From Bacillota bacterium (lineage in GTDB: Bacteria; Bacillota; Clostridia; Christensenellales; DTU072): a DNA stretch of 64,000 nucleotides. The position numbers were made by a program, and so were the translations under genes. This document shows positions 41,677 to 50,727 of this stretch, in pieces (the first letter of the stretch is position 1; every line of letters starts with the position of its first letter). Below the pieces are notes generated by a model that saw only the letters and a list, made by a program, of their open reading frames with translations, was not told where the DNA came from and did not search any database. Where the stretch lies: NCBI GenBank assembly GCA_023394875.1, contig JAEXAB010000001.1:452567-516566 (forward strand), written 5' to 3'.

Positions 41677-43488
41677 ATGAAAAAGATTATTAACACCCCC
41701 GAAACCTTTGTTTATGATATGTGTCACGGCATTGCCAAGGCTCATCCCGAACTGGAGTTCGTGGAAAAATACAAAGTTATTAAGAAAGCGGAAATCAACC
41801 CCAATAAAGTAAGCCTTATTAGCGGTGGCGGCAGTGGACACGAGCCGGCGCATGCGGGTTTTGTTGGTAAGGGTATGCTTGACGCCGCAGTTTGCGGAGA
41901 CGTCTTTGCTTCTCCTTCTCAGGTTCAGATTTTTAATGCTATTAAGAGCGTTGCTACCGATAAGGGCGTACTACTTATTATCAAAAACTATTCGGGCGAC
42001 TGCATGAATTTTAACGGCGCAGCAGCCGACGCTATAGAAGAATTGGGCGTAAAGGTTGACTCCGTTATCGTTAACGACGATATCGCAGTTAAGGACAGCA
42101 GCTACACAGTGGGCCGCAGAGGCGTCGCAGGTACCGTTTTCGTACACAAAATCGCTGGCGCTGCCGCAGAAATGGGAAAAACTCTTGCTGAAGTTAAAGC
42201 AGCCGCTAATAAAGCTATTGAAAACGTTAGAAGCTTCGGTTTTGCTCTTTCTTCTTGCACGCCTCCCGCTAAAGGAACACCTATTTTTGATATCAAAGAC
42301 GACGAAATCGAATTTGGCGTAGGTATCCACGGCGAACCCGGAAGAAAGACCGAAAAAATGCAGTCCGCCGATCAGTTGGCTACAAGAATAGTGGCTGATT
42401 TAATCGCTGATTTGAAAGTTAATAAAGGCGACGAAGTTGCTTTGATTATTAACGGTTTTGGCGCAACTCCTCTTATGGAACTATATCTGTTTAATAATTC
42501 GGTTTCTAACGAACTGGAAAAAGCAGGCGTTGCTATTCACAAGACTTTGGTCGGAAACTATATGACCAGTATCGATATGGCTGGCGCTTCTGTTACTATC
42601 CTAAAGCTTGACGCCGAATTAAAGGCTCTTCTTGACTATCCCGTTAACGCGCCCGCGCTTTCTTGGGGCGGAGCTATGAACGAACAAGCTGCAGCAGCCG
42701 TAGAAGCTATGCAGGCTATCGCAAAAGCTCTTAATATTACTCCCGTTGCCGCAGCAGCAGAAGTTAAAGCCGCTAAAGCCGAAGTAAAAGAAGAAGCTGC
42801 CGCTGTTTATGAAGTAAAGGGCGCTCCCAAGGTTGGAGCTACCATTAATACCGCCGCTTTTGTAAAAATCGTTGCCAAAATGGCTGACGTCATTATAGAA
42901 AACGAAGTTCCTTTCTGCGACGCCGACAAGATGGGCGACGGAGACTTCGGAATGAGTATAGCCAAAGGCTTTAAGCAACTAAAAGCTGACTGGGCTTCCC
43001 GCAAAAAGGGTGACGTAGGTCAGTTCCTTGTAAGCTGTTCGGAAATAATCAAGGAATATTGCGGCGGCGCAAGCGGTCCTATCTGGGGAAGCGCATTCCG
43101 CGCTGCAGGAAAAGCCGTTCTTGGTAAAGAAGAAGTATCTTTGCAAGACATAGCCGACTTGTTCCAAGCTGCTAACACCGGCGTTTACGAAACAGGTAAG
43201 AAGAGTTTCGGAAAAGGCGCTGTTGTAGGAGATAAGACATTGGTTGACGCATTGAAACCTTGCGCAGACGCTTTGACAGCTGCTGCAAAAGCCAACAAGA
43301 ATCTTTTGGACGCTTTGGATGAAGGCGCGAAAGCCGCTGTTGCCGGAGCCGAATCCACAAAGACCTTTGTTGCTACACTTGGCAGAGCCGGTACCGTTGG
43401 AGAAAAGTCCATTGGCTATCCCGATGCTGGCGCTTACGGTTTGGGAGTTATTTTCACCGAACTTGCTAAATATATCAGAACTTTATAA
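41677..43488 (+). CDS. dhaK: Dihydroxyacetone kinase, DhaK-DhaL fusion
   Basis: A 603-residue fused kinase phosphorylating dihydroxyacetone to DHAP. DhaK domain (1-330): SGGGSGHEPAHAGFVGKGML, VIVNDDIAV, and the substrate-linking His in GVGIHGEPG near residue 218. An Ala/Lys/Glu-rich linker (about 345-385, AAAEVKAAKAEVKEEAA) leads to DhaL (390-603) with FCDADKMGDGDFGMSIAKGF, the Asp-rich nucleotide or Mg site, and the SGPIWGSAF and IGYPDAGAYGLG segments. The single-chain fusion is the ATP-dependent type, and no DhaM PTS subunit is present. The start has AAGGAG 10 bases upstream. It acts downstream of gldA, feeding glycolysis. Confidence 0.94.
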   Translation: MKKIINTPETFVYDMCHGIAKAHPELEFVEKYKVIKKAEINPNKVSLISGGGSGHEPAHAGFVGKGMLDAAVCGDVFASPSQVQIFNAIKSVATDKGVLLIIKNYSGDCMNFNGAAADAIEELGVKVDSVIVNDDIAVKDSSYTVGRRGVAGTVFVHKIAGAAAEMGKTLAEVKAAANKAIENVRSFGFALSSCTPPAKGTPIFDIKDDEIEFGVGIHGEPGRKTEKMQSADQLATRIVADLIADLKVNKGDEVALIINGFGATPLMELYLFNNSVSNELEKAGVAIHKTLVGNYMTSIDMAGASVTILKLDAELKALLDYPVNAPALSWGGAMNEQAAAAVEAMQAIAKALNITPVAAAAEVKAAKAEVKEEAAAVYEVKGAPKVGATINTAAFVKIVAKMADVIIENEVPFCDADKMGDGDFGMSIAKGFKQLKADWASRKKGDVGQFLVSCSEIIKEYCGGASGPIWGSAFRAAGKAVLGKEEVSLQDIADLFQAANTGVYETGKKSFGKGAVVGDKTLVDALKPCADALTAAAKANKNLLDALDEGAKAAVAGAESTKTFVATLGRAGTVGEKSIGYPDAGAYGLGVIFTELAKYIRTL

Positions 43489-43504
43489 GATACAACCTGA
43501 CAAT

Positions 43505-43538
43505 AAAAAAGCTGTCTAACTCTATAGACAGCTTTTTT
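43505..43538 (+). terminator. Terminator of the gldA-dhaKL operon
   Basis: Stem AAAAAAGCTGTCTA with TAGACAGCTTTTTT and a short loop, followed by T-rich sequence. The following 60 bases hold imperfect tandem copies of ATTCTTTATT. Confidence 0.88.
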
Positions 43539-43583
43539 GTTTTCTTTATTTTTTTATTCTTTATTTTATTATTCTTTATATTA

Positions 43584-44189
43584 TTATTCTTTATTTGTTT
43601 CGTCTAGATAAGTGCTTTGTAAGTCGGCTATGTGAAACAGTAAACTTATAGGATATTTTGAAAAAACGTCGCTTAAAGCATAACTTCCTCCGAGCACTCT
43701 TTGGTCATATCCGCCCATGTGCCAATTAATAGCCATGGCTTCTTCTCTACTTAGTCTCATAAAACCGCTTGCTATGTAAACCGATTTTTCTCCGTGTCCG
43801 TAAGGCAGGTTGTCTTCCACAGTATAATAGGGCTTTTTTACCCATTCGCCGTTTTCCTTAACGTTCCGTTCTTCTATTTTATAATAATTAACTTTGCACA
43901 AATCATGCAGTAAAGCTATAACTGCCACGCTCTCTTGGGAAATTTTGTCTTCCCATTCTCCGTCATACTCCACGTCTAACAGTTGCATAAATCTATAATA
44001 TGCCTTTACGCTGTGTTCGCACAAGCCGCCAATATGCGCCGAATGGAATTTTGTTGATGCAGGCGCATAGAAAAAGTCGCTTTTCTTTAGCCAATCCAAC
44101 AACTTGTCGGAGCCTTCTCTATGTATATTCTCTTCAAAAATCCGAATATATTCGTTTTTGTAATAGACATTATCCTGTTCTGTATTCAT
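43584..44189 (-). CDS. HD-domain phosphohydrolase
   Basis: A 201-residue HD-superfamily protein. Metal-site residues are H in GLCEHSVKAYYRF, the HD pair in ALLHDLCKVNYY near residue 94, and later His in YGHGEKSVY and INWHMGG. This set fits a metal-dependent phosphohydrolase acting on a nucleotide or phosphoester. The substrate is unknown. It is the last gene in tilS-hpt-cca-HD; its start follows AAAGGGGG at 5-6 bases, two bases after the cca stop. A partner role to CCA/HD tRNA repair is possible but not shown. Confidence 0.82.
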   Translation of the reverse strand: MNTEQDNVYYKNEYIRIFEENIHREGSDKLLDWLKKSDFFYAPASTKFHSAHIGGLCEHSVKAYYRFMQLLDVEYDGEWEDKISQESVAVIALLHDLCKVNYYKIEERNVKENGEWVKKPYYTVEDNLPYGHGEKSVYIASGFMRLSREEAMAINWHMGGYDQRVLGGSYALSDVFSKYPISLLFHIADLQSTYLDETNKE

Positions 44190-44191
44190 TT

Positions 44192-45532
44192 TTACCCCCT
44201 TTCGTTTATCCTTTCCAGATATTTTCTTTGCGCGTCATAATCAAGCAGTTTGGAATCCACAAGCGCGCAGTCTCTTAATAAATTGTTCAATACTTCTCCT
44301 CTCTTTTGCGGAGGAATTTTTGCCTCAATGAGGTCTTGCCCGCTCACTTTTAAGTCTCCGATTGTAAACGGCACCCCTTCTTTTTGCATTTGATTATACG
44401 TTTCTTTGAGCCTTATTACCGAAGGGCTCTCCCCTTTCATAATCCCGCCACCCAAGTAATCGGCTTGCTTTAGGTTACACAGCTTGTCAAAAATGTCATA
44501 ATTTTTTTGAATGAACGTTCTTATCGTATTCTCTTTGGCGTCCATTTTCAAATCAAACATATGGTTAAGGACTAATCTTTTGATTTCGTTTATTACTCTT
44601 GTTGAATACTTCAATCTGACAAGAATATCTTCGGTAAGAGCATAACCTTCCTTATCGTGGCCTACGTATCTGCCGCTCTGTAAGTACACCTTGGGCTTGC
44701 CTACGTCGTGCAATAGGGCGGCAAGTCTTATTTCCTTGTCCGCATATTTTACAGTCATCAAGGTATGCTCAAAAACGTCGTACTTGTGAAAATCCTTACG
44801 CTGTTGCATACCCATTCCTAAGGTAAGTTCGGGCAGAATATATTCCATAACCCCCATTTCCGTCAATATTTTCAAACCCTTATAGTGGGCGTAAGGAATA
44901 TTGTAGGCGGTGTCGGCGATTAAAATTTTATCCAATTCGTCCCGTATCCGTTCTTTGGAGATTTCCTTTATTTTATAGGCGTATTTTTTTGCGGCGTCAA
45001 AGGTTGTTTTCTCAATTTCAAAATCTAGTTCGGCGCTCATTCTAGCAAGCCTCATTAGCCTCAAGCCGTCCTCACAAAATACCTCTTCGCCCTCTCTTGT
45101 TGTGGAAATAATCTTGTTTTTTATATCGGCAATGCCGTTTAGGGGGTCGACTATAGTTTCTTTTGCTATATCGTAATAAACTGCGTTCATCTTAAAATCG
45201 CGCCTTAACGCGTCGACTTCTATATCGTTAGTAGCATAAGCATCTGTCGGGGTGTGTCCTAATCCATAACTGTCAATGCGGAAAGTTGTGTATTCGTAGC
45301 TTTCTTTGCCACAGATTATTTTCAACGTAAAGAGTTTTTCAGACGTGGTTTTTACCGTATATTTGCTACCGACAAGCTTTTTTAAGACATCCTCGGGTGT
45401 AAACTTGGCGGCAAGGTCAACGTCGGAGGTATTAAAATTTAGCAGGCTATTTCTGACATACCCTCCCACAATAAACAATTCCCCGCCAAAAATTGAGGCA
45501 AGTTCTTTTAAGCTTTCGGTAACTTTAACCAT
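44192..45532 (-). CDS. cca: CCA-adding tRNA nucleotidyltransferase / poly(A) polymerase family
   Basis: A 446-residue class II nucleotidyltransferase that builds or repairs the CCA end of tRNAs. The catalytic GGYVRNSLLNFNTSDVDLAA holds the G-G-x-x-R and DxD motifs near residue 20-38. The RNA-binding region RRDFKMNAVYYD, RLMRLARMSAELDFEIE and RIRDELDKIL are the usual motifs. A C-terminal HD domain (ALLHDVGKPKVYL near 255) may add phosphatase or cyclic phosphodiesterase activity. Whether it adds CC, A or all three cannot be judged. It overlaps hpt by 8 bases. Confidence 0.93.
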   Translation of the reverse strand: MVKVTESLKELASIFGGELFIVGGYVRNSLLNFNTSDVDLAAKFTPEDVLKKLVGSKYTVKTTSEKLFTLKIICGKESYEYTTFRIDSYGLGHTPTDAYATNDIEVDALRRDFKMNAVYYDIAKETIVDPLNGIADIKNKIISTTREGEEVFCEDGLRLMRLARMSAELDFEIEKTTFDAAKKYAYKIKEISKERIRDELDKILIADTAYNIPYAHYKGLKILTEMGVMEYILPELTLGMGMQQRKDFHKYDVFEHTLMTVKYADKEIRLAALLHDVGKPKVYLQSGRYVGHDKEGYALTEDILVRLKYSTRVINEIKRLVLNHMFDLKMDAKENTIRTFIQKNYDIFDKLCNLKQADYLGGGIMKGESPSVIRLKETYNQMQKEGVPFTIGDLKVSGQDLIEAKIPPQKRGEVLNNLLRDCALVDSKLLDYDAQRKYLERINERG

Positions 45533-46064
45533 ATATCTCTTGTTTCAATACTCCTATAAACGGTAAATTTCTGTATTTTTGGTCATAGTCCAAGCCGTAG
45601 CCTACCACAAATTCGTTAGGCACTTCAAAGCCTACGTAGTCCCCTTCGATTTCTACCTTCCTGCGTGACGGTTTATCCAAAAGGGCGCAAATTTTTAGGC
45701 ATTTCGGGCGTCTTTCCAATAAAATACGCTTCAGATATGACAAGGTATATCCTGTATCTACGATATCTTCTACTATTATTACGTTCTTGCCCTCTATCGC
45801 ACAGCTTATATCTTTAATTATCCTTACTTCGCCGCTGCTGTTTGTGCCCGAATTGTAAGAGGATACCGACATAAATTCCAAATCCACAAAACTAGTAAGC
45901 TCTCTTGTTAGGTCGGCAAAAAAGTAACAGGAGCCCCGCAAAATGCAGACTACCGTCAAATCTTCGTTATGAAATTCTTCGTTAATTTGTTTGGCTATTT
46001 CGCTGACTCTCGCCGTTATTTGTTCTTTAGTAATTAATACCTTTGATATATCATCTTTCATCAT
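45525..46064 (-). CDS. hpt: Hypoxanthine-guanine phosphoribosyltransferase
   Basis: A 179-residue purine-salvage enzyme joining hypoxanthine or guanine to PRPP. PRPP motif VIIVEDIVDTGYTLSYL is near residue 95; the flexible SVSSYNSGTNSSGEV loop and VCILRGSCYFFADL precede it; the C-terminal VGYGLDYDQKYRNLPFIGVL is typical. The first ATG at 46064 has AAGGAG at 10 bases and is preferred over the adjacent ATG. It overlaps the end of tilS by 14 bases, the conserved tilS-hpt pairing of Gram-positive bacteria. Confidence 0.95.
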   Translation of the reverse strand: MMKDDISKVLITKEQITARVSEIAKQINEEFHNEDLTVVCILRGSCYFFADLTRELTSFVDLEFMSVSSYNSGTNSSGEVRIIKDISCAIEGKNVIIVEDIVDTGYTLSYLKRILLERRPKCLKICALLDKPSRRKVEIEGDYVGFEVPNEFVVGYGLDYDQKYRNLPFIGVLKQEIYG

Positions 46065-47334
46065 AAGTAATTTGCTCCTTAATTATATGAATTATTTTTT
46101 TTGTGTCATCGTCAATTTTTATTCTATCGGAGGTGTCATACCCTAGAACCGCCAATATATTCTCCTCTTTAGCCAAAACCAATATATTTTCTTTTTCGGT
46201 AAGGGACATTTTCTTTTCGTTAAGGTAGTCGCTAAGAAGTTTGGTTCTGCCGTTTGCGCTCTTAAAAATATCTCCGCTCTTTCTTGTCCTTATTACCGCG
46301 CCGTCGGGAATTTTATTTATATCAAAACTTATCCCCTTGACAAGCTTATCTCCGTTTACAAAGCGGTAAACATTATTTTTATAAACGTACTCTTTGTTTG
46401 CTTCAAAAGCCTCATAAAACTCTTCACTTTCGCATGTTTTGGTTATTATTAGGTTTTGTCCGTGCTTTATTGCTCTTGTATTGTAGGGCATGTCTATCGA
46501 CGTGTTGTTTTCTTTGTATTTAAGTTCCAAAATACTTTCAATATGCCTGTTTTCTATATCCTGCATTATACCAAGGCAAAAAAATGCTTCGCGCGAAGCG
46601 TATTTACAAAGGAGAGTTTCCATAGTAAAGAAATCTTTTATTACGCATTGCTTATCGGTTAAAATTATGCTGTCTTTTACTTTGCTTATAAGATAATCCT
46701 CGGTTTCTTTGGCGTTTTCGCTAAGTCTTTCTATAGCAATAACCACTTCGGGGTATCTGGTTTTTATTATCGGAATAACATTATTTCTAATAAAATTCCT
46801 AGTATAATCGCTTTCATAATTAGTTTCGTCATTAACGTAAGGAATATTGTTTTCAATAACAAACCTTTCTATTTCCCCTCTTGTATATTTTATCAAGGGA
46901 TGAATATAGCCGTCTCTGTCGATAATGCCGCGCAAGCCCTTAATGCCGGTACCGCGGAAAATCCTCATAAGCACCGTTTCGGCATTGTCGTCAGCGTGGT
47001 GGGCTAAGGCAATTTTATCTACCTTTTTTTCGGAAAGCAGCTTATCAAAAATCTGATAACGCAGTCTTCTTGCCGCTGTTTCCACACTTTCGCCCTGTTT
47101 TTTTGCAAAGTTAGGTACGTCTATCGAAAAACCAAGGTACTCAATACCGTTTTTTTGGCAGTATTCCTTTACAAACATACTATCTTTAATCGAACTTTCT
47201 CCCCTTATACCGTGCTCAATGTTAACTACAATAATCTCTTGACCGACAGCGCGATAGCAATAAAGCATAGCCATACTGTCCATACCGCCACTAACCGCCA
47301 AGCCTATTTTTTTATCGATTTTTTGTAAACGCAT
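46051..47334 (-). CDS. tilS: tRNA(Ile)-lysidine synthetase TilS
   Basis: A 427-residue enzyme that converts the anticodon wobble C of tRNA-Ile(CAU) to lysidine. The PP-loop AVSGGMDSMAML lies at residues 13-24, with LAHHADDNAETVLMRIFRGTGIKGLRGI near 110. The C-terminal TilS domain (IRTRKSGDIFKSANGRTKLLSDYL) is intact. The start codon lies only 6 bases from the -10 box with no RBS, so the mRNA is probably leaderless. The N-terminus is already minimal before the PP-loop, so no downstream start is possible. It begins the tilS-hpt-cca-HD operon. Confidence 0.94.
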   Translation of the reverse strand: MRLQKIDKKIGLAVSGGMDSMAMLYCYRAVGQEIIVVNIEHGIRGESSIKDSMFVKEYCQKNGIEYLGFSIDVPNFAKKQGESVETAARRLRYQIFDKLLSEKKVDKIALAHHADDNAETVLMRIFRGTGIKGLRGIIDRDGYIHPLIKYTRGEIERFVIENNIPYVNDETNYESDYTRNFIRNNVIPIIKTRYPEVVIAIERLSENAKETEDYLISKVKDSIILTDKQCVIKDFFTMETLLCKYASREAFFCLGIMQDIENRHIESILELKYKENNTSIDMPYNTRAIKHGQNLIITKTCESEEFYEAFEANKEYVYKNNVYRFVNGDKLVKGISFDINKIPDGAVIRTRKSGDIFKSANGRTKLLSDYLNEKKMSLTEKENILVLAKEENILAVLGYDTSDRIKIDDDTKKIIHIIKEQITYDER

Positions 47335-47340
47335 ATAGAA

Positions 47341-47349
47341 ATTATACCA
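47341..47349 (-). promoter_or_regulatory. Extended -10 promoter of tilS, leaderless start
   Basis: On the minus strand, TGGTATAAT (47349-47341) is an extended -10 box. The weak -35 TTTAAT sits 17 bp upstream. Six bases separate it from the tilS ATG, placing the first transcribed base at or next to the A of ATG. Confidence 0.65.
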
Positions 47350-47383
47350 TAGTAGTATGGAATATTAAACAGTTTTCACGCCT

Positions 47384-48079
47384 TTAGGCGTAAAAAATAG
47401 TAAATGCGAAAATATTCTGCGCTAAATAATAAAACGCCATAACGACGTACATGGATTGTCTTTTTATTTTTTCGTCTTTGCCGAAATTGGCAAGGAGCAA
47501 AAATAAATCGCTTATAACAAAAGTTACTCCCGCCGATATAACCAAACTATTAAAAACTGTCGTTCCTACCTTAGCTAAAGCAATATTGATGCAGGCAACA
47601 AGCAAAAGATTAAGAGCTAACGCATAAATAATGCAAGGAATTATCATTTTCTTTGTTATATTTACTAACTTTGCTTTTGCGAATATTGCAATAATTATGG
47701 GCAATAACGGTAGCAAAGCAAGTAAAATAGGATTAAACTTTGCTATCTTTGCAAAGGTGACGAATAGCAGAATATGCGCCCCTAAAAACAACAACCCGCC
47801 AAGCAAATTTGCCACATTTTTTAATTTTTGAGGAAGAATGACGTGCAAACTTAAAAATACGTCGCCCAACATACTAAGAGCAAGGAAAATTGTTATCATT
47901 AAGCCGTAGTTGCCTAAATTCGATTTTACGGCAAAAATAATTCCCGCAAGGAAAAACAGCGCGGACGCTAATGCCTTAAAAATTATTTTGGAAACAAACT
48001 TTTTCCGCTCGCCAAGATATGCGCTAAATAGCGCAAAAACTATGCTGATAACAGAAATAATTATCAATAAATACTGCAA
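47384..48079 (-). CDS. YhhN-family membrane protein (lysoplasmalogenase-like)
   Basis: A 231-residue protein with about eight membrane helices, of the YhhN/TMEM86 family. Some members hydrolyse lysoplasmalogens. Segments such as IFLALSMLGDVFLSLH and GVTFVISDLFLLLANFG carry the paired Asp residues that are conserved in the family. It starts with TTG at 48079, with GGAG 8 bases upstream, and follows the signal-bearing protein upstream by 15 bases. Plasmalogens are common in anaerobic Clostridia, so lipid turnover is plausible; this is inference. Confidence 0.85.
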   Translation of the reverse strand: MQYLLIIISVISIVFALFSAYLGERKKFVSKIIFKALASALFFLAGIIFAVKSNLGNYGLMITIFLALSMLGDVFLSLHVILPQKLKNVANLLGGLLFLGAHILLFVTFAKIAKFNPILLALLPLLPIIIAIFAKAKLVNITKKMIIPCIIYALALNLLLVACINIALAKVGTTVFNSLVISAGVTFVISDLFLLLANFGKDEKIKRQSMYVVMAFYYLAQNIFAFTIFYA

Positions 48080-48094
48080 AAGCCTTTCTCCGTA

Positions 48095-48892
48095 TTATTT
48101 GATTCTTTGTTTTACGGCTTTCTTTATTATTAAGAATATCCCGTAGGAAATTGCGCATCCACCCACAACAGCCAACGCTATAATTTCGTTTTTGGTAAGC
48201 TTCTTGGTGTTTTCGCTCTCTTCCTTATAACAACAACGTATAGTAACATCGCCTTTTGGCATATAAAACTTTACTTCATTGCCGCTTTTATACAAATCTA
48301 CTTCTTTGTCTCCGCTGAATGCGGTTATGTCGGATAATAAATAGCCTTGATCGAAATATACCGTTATATGTTCCCCTTTTATGGGTTCGCCCGTAATTTT
48401 ATAGGCACCCTTTACGTTTTCTATTTTTATAATATACTTAGTCTGTTCGGGCGCTGTCGGAGGTGTAATTCCCTCTTGGTTATTATCATTCGGAACGTTT
48501 TCTTCTTCGTTATTGTTGTTGCCGTCAGGAGGATCTTTTATTATTTCTTCCTCGCCTTCGATAGCTACGCCGAATAATGCGGTATCTTCTGTAAAAATAT
48601 AGTCCTTATCCCATTCAACGCCGTCTTCGCTTCCGATATGCCAGATTAGAATATAACCTTCCGCTAGTGTAATTTCCTCCGAATAATCCTCGTAAGAAAT
48701 AGTAGAAAGAATCTTTCCGCCCCGGGGAATTGGTATGGTGGTAATGACGTTATCTTGATAATAATAGGTTATAGTAACGGTATCGCCAGCTGCATATGCC
48801 ACTGTTCCCACGTTTCCAAAAAGCAAAATGCTTATTGTAATAATGAATAACAGAGCAGTACCCGCTACTTTATTGAATTTCCTTTCTCTCAT
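48095..48892 (-). CDS. Exported, membrane-anchored protein with two beta domains
   Basis: A 265-residue protein not recognised as a known enzyme. A signal peptide (VAGTALLFIITISILLFGNVGTVAYA, cleavage after AYA near residue 31) starts the chain. About residues 33-110 form a beta domain with repeat-like strands (VTITYYYQDNVITTIPIPRGGKI). An Asn/Glu/Pro linker follows. A second beta unit covers about 155-225 (EPIKGEHITVYFDQGYLLSDIT). The C-terminal helix (IIALAVVGGCAISYGIFLIIKK) and basic tail KKAVKQRIK suggest a membrane anchor. The start at 48892 is preferred because the signal peptide begins there; an earlier TTG at 48928 overlaps alaS. It probably shares the alaS transcript. Confidence 0.65.
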   Translation of the reverse strand: MRERKFNKVAGTALLFIITISILLFGNVGTVAYAAGDTVTITYYYQDNVITTIPIPRGGKILSTISYEDYSEEITLAEGYILIWHIGSEDGVEWDKDYIFTEDTALFGVAIEGEEEIIKDPPDGNNNNEEENVPNDNNQEGITPPTAPEQTKYIIKIENVKGAYKITGEPIKGEHITVYFDQGYLLSDITAFSGDKEVDLYKSGNEVKFYMPKGDVTIRCCYKEESENTKKLTKNEIIALAVVGGCAISYGIFLIIKKAVKQRIK

Positions 48893-48920
48893 AATTTTCT
48901 CTTTCGGGCTTAATTTATTT

Positions 48921-50693
48921 TTACTCAAGTATGGCTTTAATTCTCCTTACTCCGCTGGAACTTGATTGTTCTTTTACTATCTTGAATTTTCCCAATTCTC
49001 CTGTGGTTTCGGCATGTGGTCCTCCGCACATTTCTTTGGAGTGTCCGCCTATGCTGTACACTTTTACCATTAAATCATATTTGTCGGTAAACACACCGAT
49101 AGCGCCTTTGCTTCTTGCTTCCTCAATGGACATTTCCTGACAGGCGACTTTTAGATTTTGTTTAATTACTTCGTTGACGTCGTTTTCCACAAGCGCAATT
49201 TCTTCTTCGGTCATGGGACGCGGGAAGTTAAAATCAAATCTTAGTCTTTCGGCGGTTATATTACTGCCTTTTTGCTGAATGCTGTCGTCTTTTAATATCT
49301 TTTTCAAGCTTGCGTTAAGAATATGGGTCGCGGTATGCAATCTGGCTGTGGCAGCTCCGTTGTCGGCAAGTCCGCCCTTGAACTTTAACTCGGCGCCCGA
49401 ATGGGATTTTTCCTGATGCTCCCTAAATGCATTTTCAAAGCCCTCAACGTCAACAGTTATGTTATTATCCTTAGCAAGCTCCAAAGTCATTTCTATGGGG
49501 AAACCGAAAGTGTCGTAAAGTCTGAAAGCCGCTTTTCCGCTCATTTTGTTGTTTTGAATATAACCTAACAGCTTTTCAAATTCCTTTAGTCCGGTAACAA
49601 GCGTCTTATTAAATCTTTCTATTTCCAAATTAAGTTCGCTTATTATTTTTTTATCGTTGGCTTTCAATTCCGAATAATAAGGAGCATAAAGATCTATATA
49701 AATTTTGCTTATATCTTCCAAAACGGCGTTGTCCATTTCCAAAACGCGGGCAAAACGAACCGCTCTTCTTATAAGACGGCGCAGAATATAACCTTGGTCA
49801 ACGTTACTAGGCGTAACTCCCTTTTCGTCTCCCAGCATAAAAGTAGCCGTACGGATATGGTCGGCTATTATTCTCATAGCCCTGATACTCTCTTCGCCTT
49901 TGCCGCTTTTTTCCTTAATAAGGTCAATAACAGGCTTAAAAACGTCGGTTTCGTAGACTGTTTCGAAGGCGTTAAGCATAGCTACCGTTCTTTCCAGTCC
50001 CATACCGGTATCTACGTTCTTTTGACTTAAAGGAGCATAACTACCATCGGCTTTTTTGTCAAATTCCATAAAAACGTTGTTCCAAATTTCCACGTATCTG
50101 CCACAATCGCAGGCAGGAGAACATTCCTCACAACATTTTGCCTTGTTGGTAATAACAAAAATTTCTGTGTCGGGACCACACGGACCGGTTATGCCGGCAG
50201 GCCCCCACCAGTTGTTCTTTTTGGGTAGATAGAAGATATTTTCTTTGGCTATGCCTAGTTTTTCCCAACAGCCAGCCGAAAAATCGTCTCTGGGGCAATC
50301 TTCGTCACCGCTAAAAACGCTTACCGCCAATTTTTCTACAGGTATTTCCAAAACCTTAGTTAAAAAGTCAAAGCTGAAGTTTATGCTCTCTTCCTTAAAA
50401 TAATCGCCTAACGACCAGTTGCCTAACATTTCGAAAAAAGTACAGTGCGTTGCATCGCCTACTTCGTCAATGTCACCTGTTCTGACGCATTTTTGCACGT
50501 CGGCAAGTCTCTTGCCGCCCGGATGCGTCGCGCCCATAAGATAAGGCACAAGGGGATGCATTCCCGCTGTGGTAAACAAAACGGTGGGGTCGTTATCGGG
50601 GATTAGGGACGCGCTTGGTATGATGGTATGTCCTCTATCCTTAAAAAATTTCAAATATTCTTCTCTTAATTCCTTGGTTGTCAATCTTTTCAT
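48921..50693 (-). CDS. alaS: Alanyl-tRNA synthetase, short form
   Basis: A 590-residue AlaRS, about 285 residues shorter than the usual 875. The class II aminoacylation domain is complete: FLFTTAGMHPLVPYLMG-type motif region, FEMLGNWSLGDYFKEES, GPCGPDTEIF, and the GMGLERTVAML motif 3 near residue 240. A reduced editing-type domain follows, with HTATHILNASLKKIL near 451 and the Cys-His pair in CGGPHAETTG near 557, giving the zinc ligands that clear mischarged Ser or Gly. The beta-barrel between them and the C-Ala oligomerisation domain are missing. The ATG is canonical, with AAAGGAA upstream. A full-length AlaRS elsewhere in the genome is possible. It lies 34 bases after the phosphoglycerate mutase gene. 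Confidence 0.92.
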   Translation of the reverse strand: MKRLTTKELREEYLKFFKDRGHTIIPSASLIPDNDPTVLFTTAGMHPLVPYLMGATHPGGKRLADVQKCVRTGDIDEVGDATHCTFFEMLGNWSLGDYFKEESINFSFDFLTKVLEIPVEKLAVSVFSGDEDCPRDDFSAGCWEKLGIAKENIFYLPKKNNWWGPAGITGPCGPDTEIFVITNKAKCCEECSPACDCGRYVEIWNNVFMEFDKKADGSYAPLSQKNVDTGMGLERTVAMLNAFETVYETDVFKPVIDLIKEKSGKGEESIRAMRIIADHIRTATFMLGDEKGVTPSNVDQGYILRRLIRRAVRFARVLEMDNAVLEDISKIYIDLYAPYYSELKANDKKIISELNLEIERFNKTLVTGLKEFEKLLGYIQNNKMSGKAAFRLYDTFGFPIEMTLELAKDNNITVDVEGFENAFREHQEKSHSGAELKFKGGLADNGAATARLHTATHILNASLKKILKDDSIQQKGSNITAERLRFDFNFPRPMTEEEIALVENDVNEVIKQNLKVACQEMSIEEARSKGAIGVFTDKYDLMVKVYSIGGHSKEMCGGPHAETTGELGKFKIVKEQSSSSGVRRIKAILE

Positions 50694-50727
50694 AAAACTT
50701 TCCTTTATCTTGATTTATTTACTGTAT

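Noticed and set aside
41971..42330. 119-codon minus frame inside dhaKL
   Set aside because: Antisense shadow of a conserved domain; no independent signals.
43538..43600. CRISPR-like tandem repeats
   Set aside because: The ATTCTTTATT copies are imperfect, without spacers or cas genes; simple slippage repeats.
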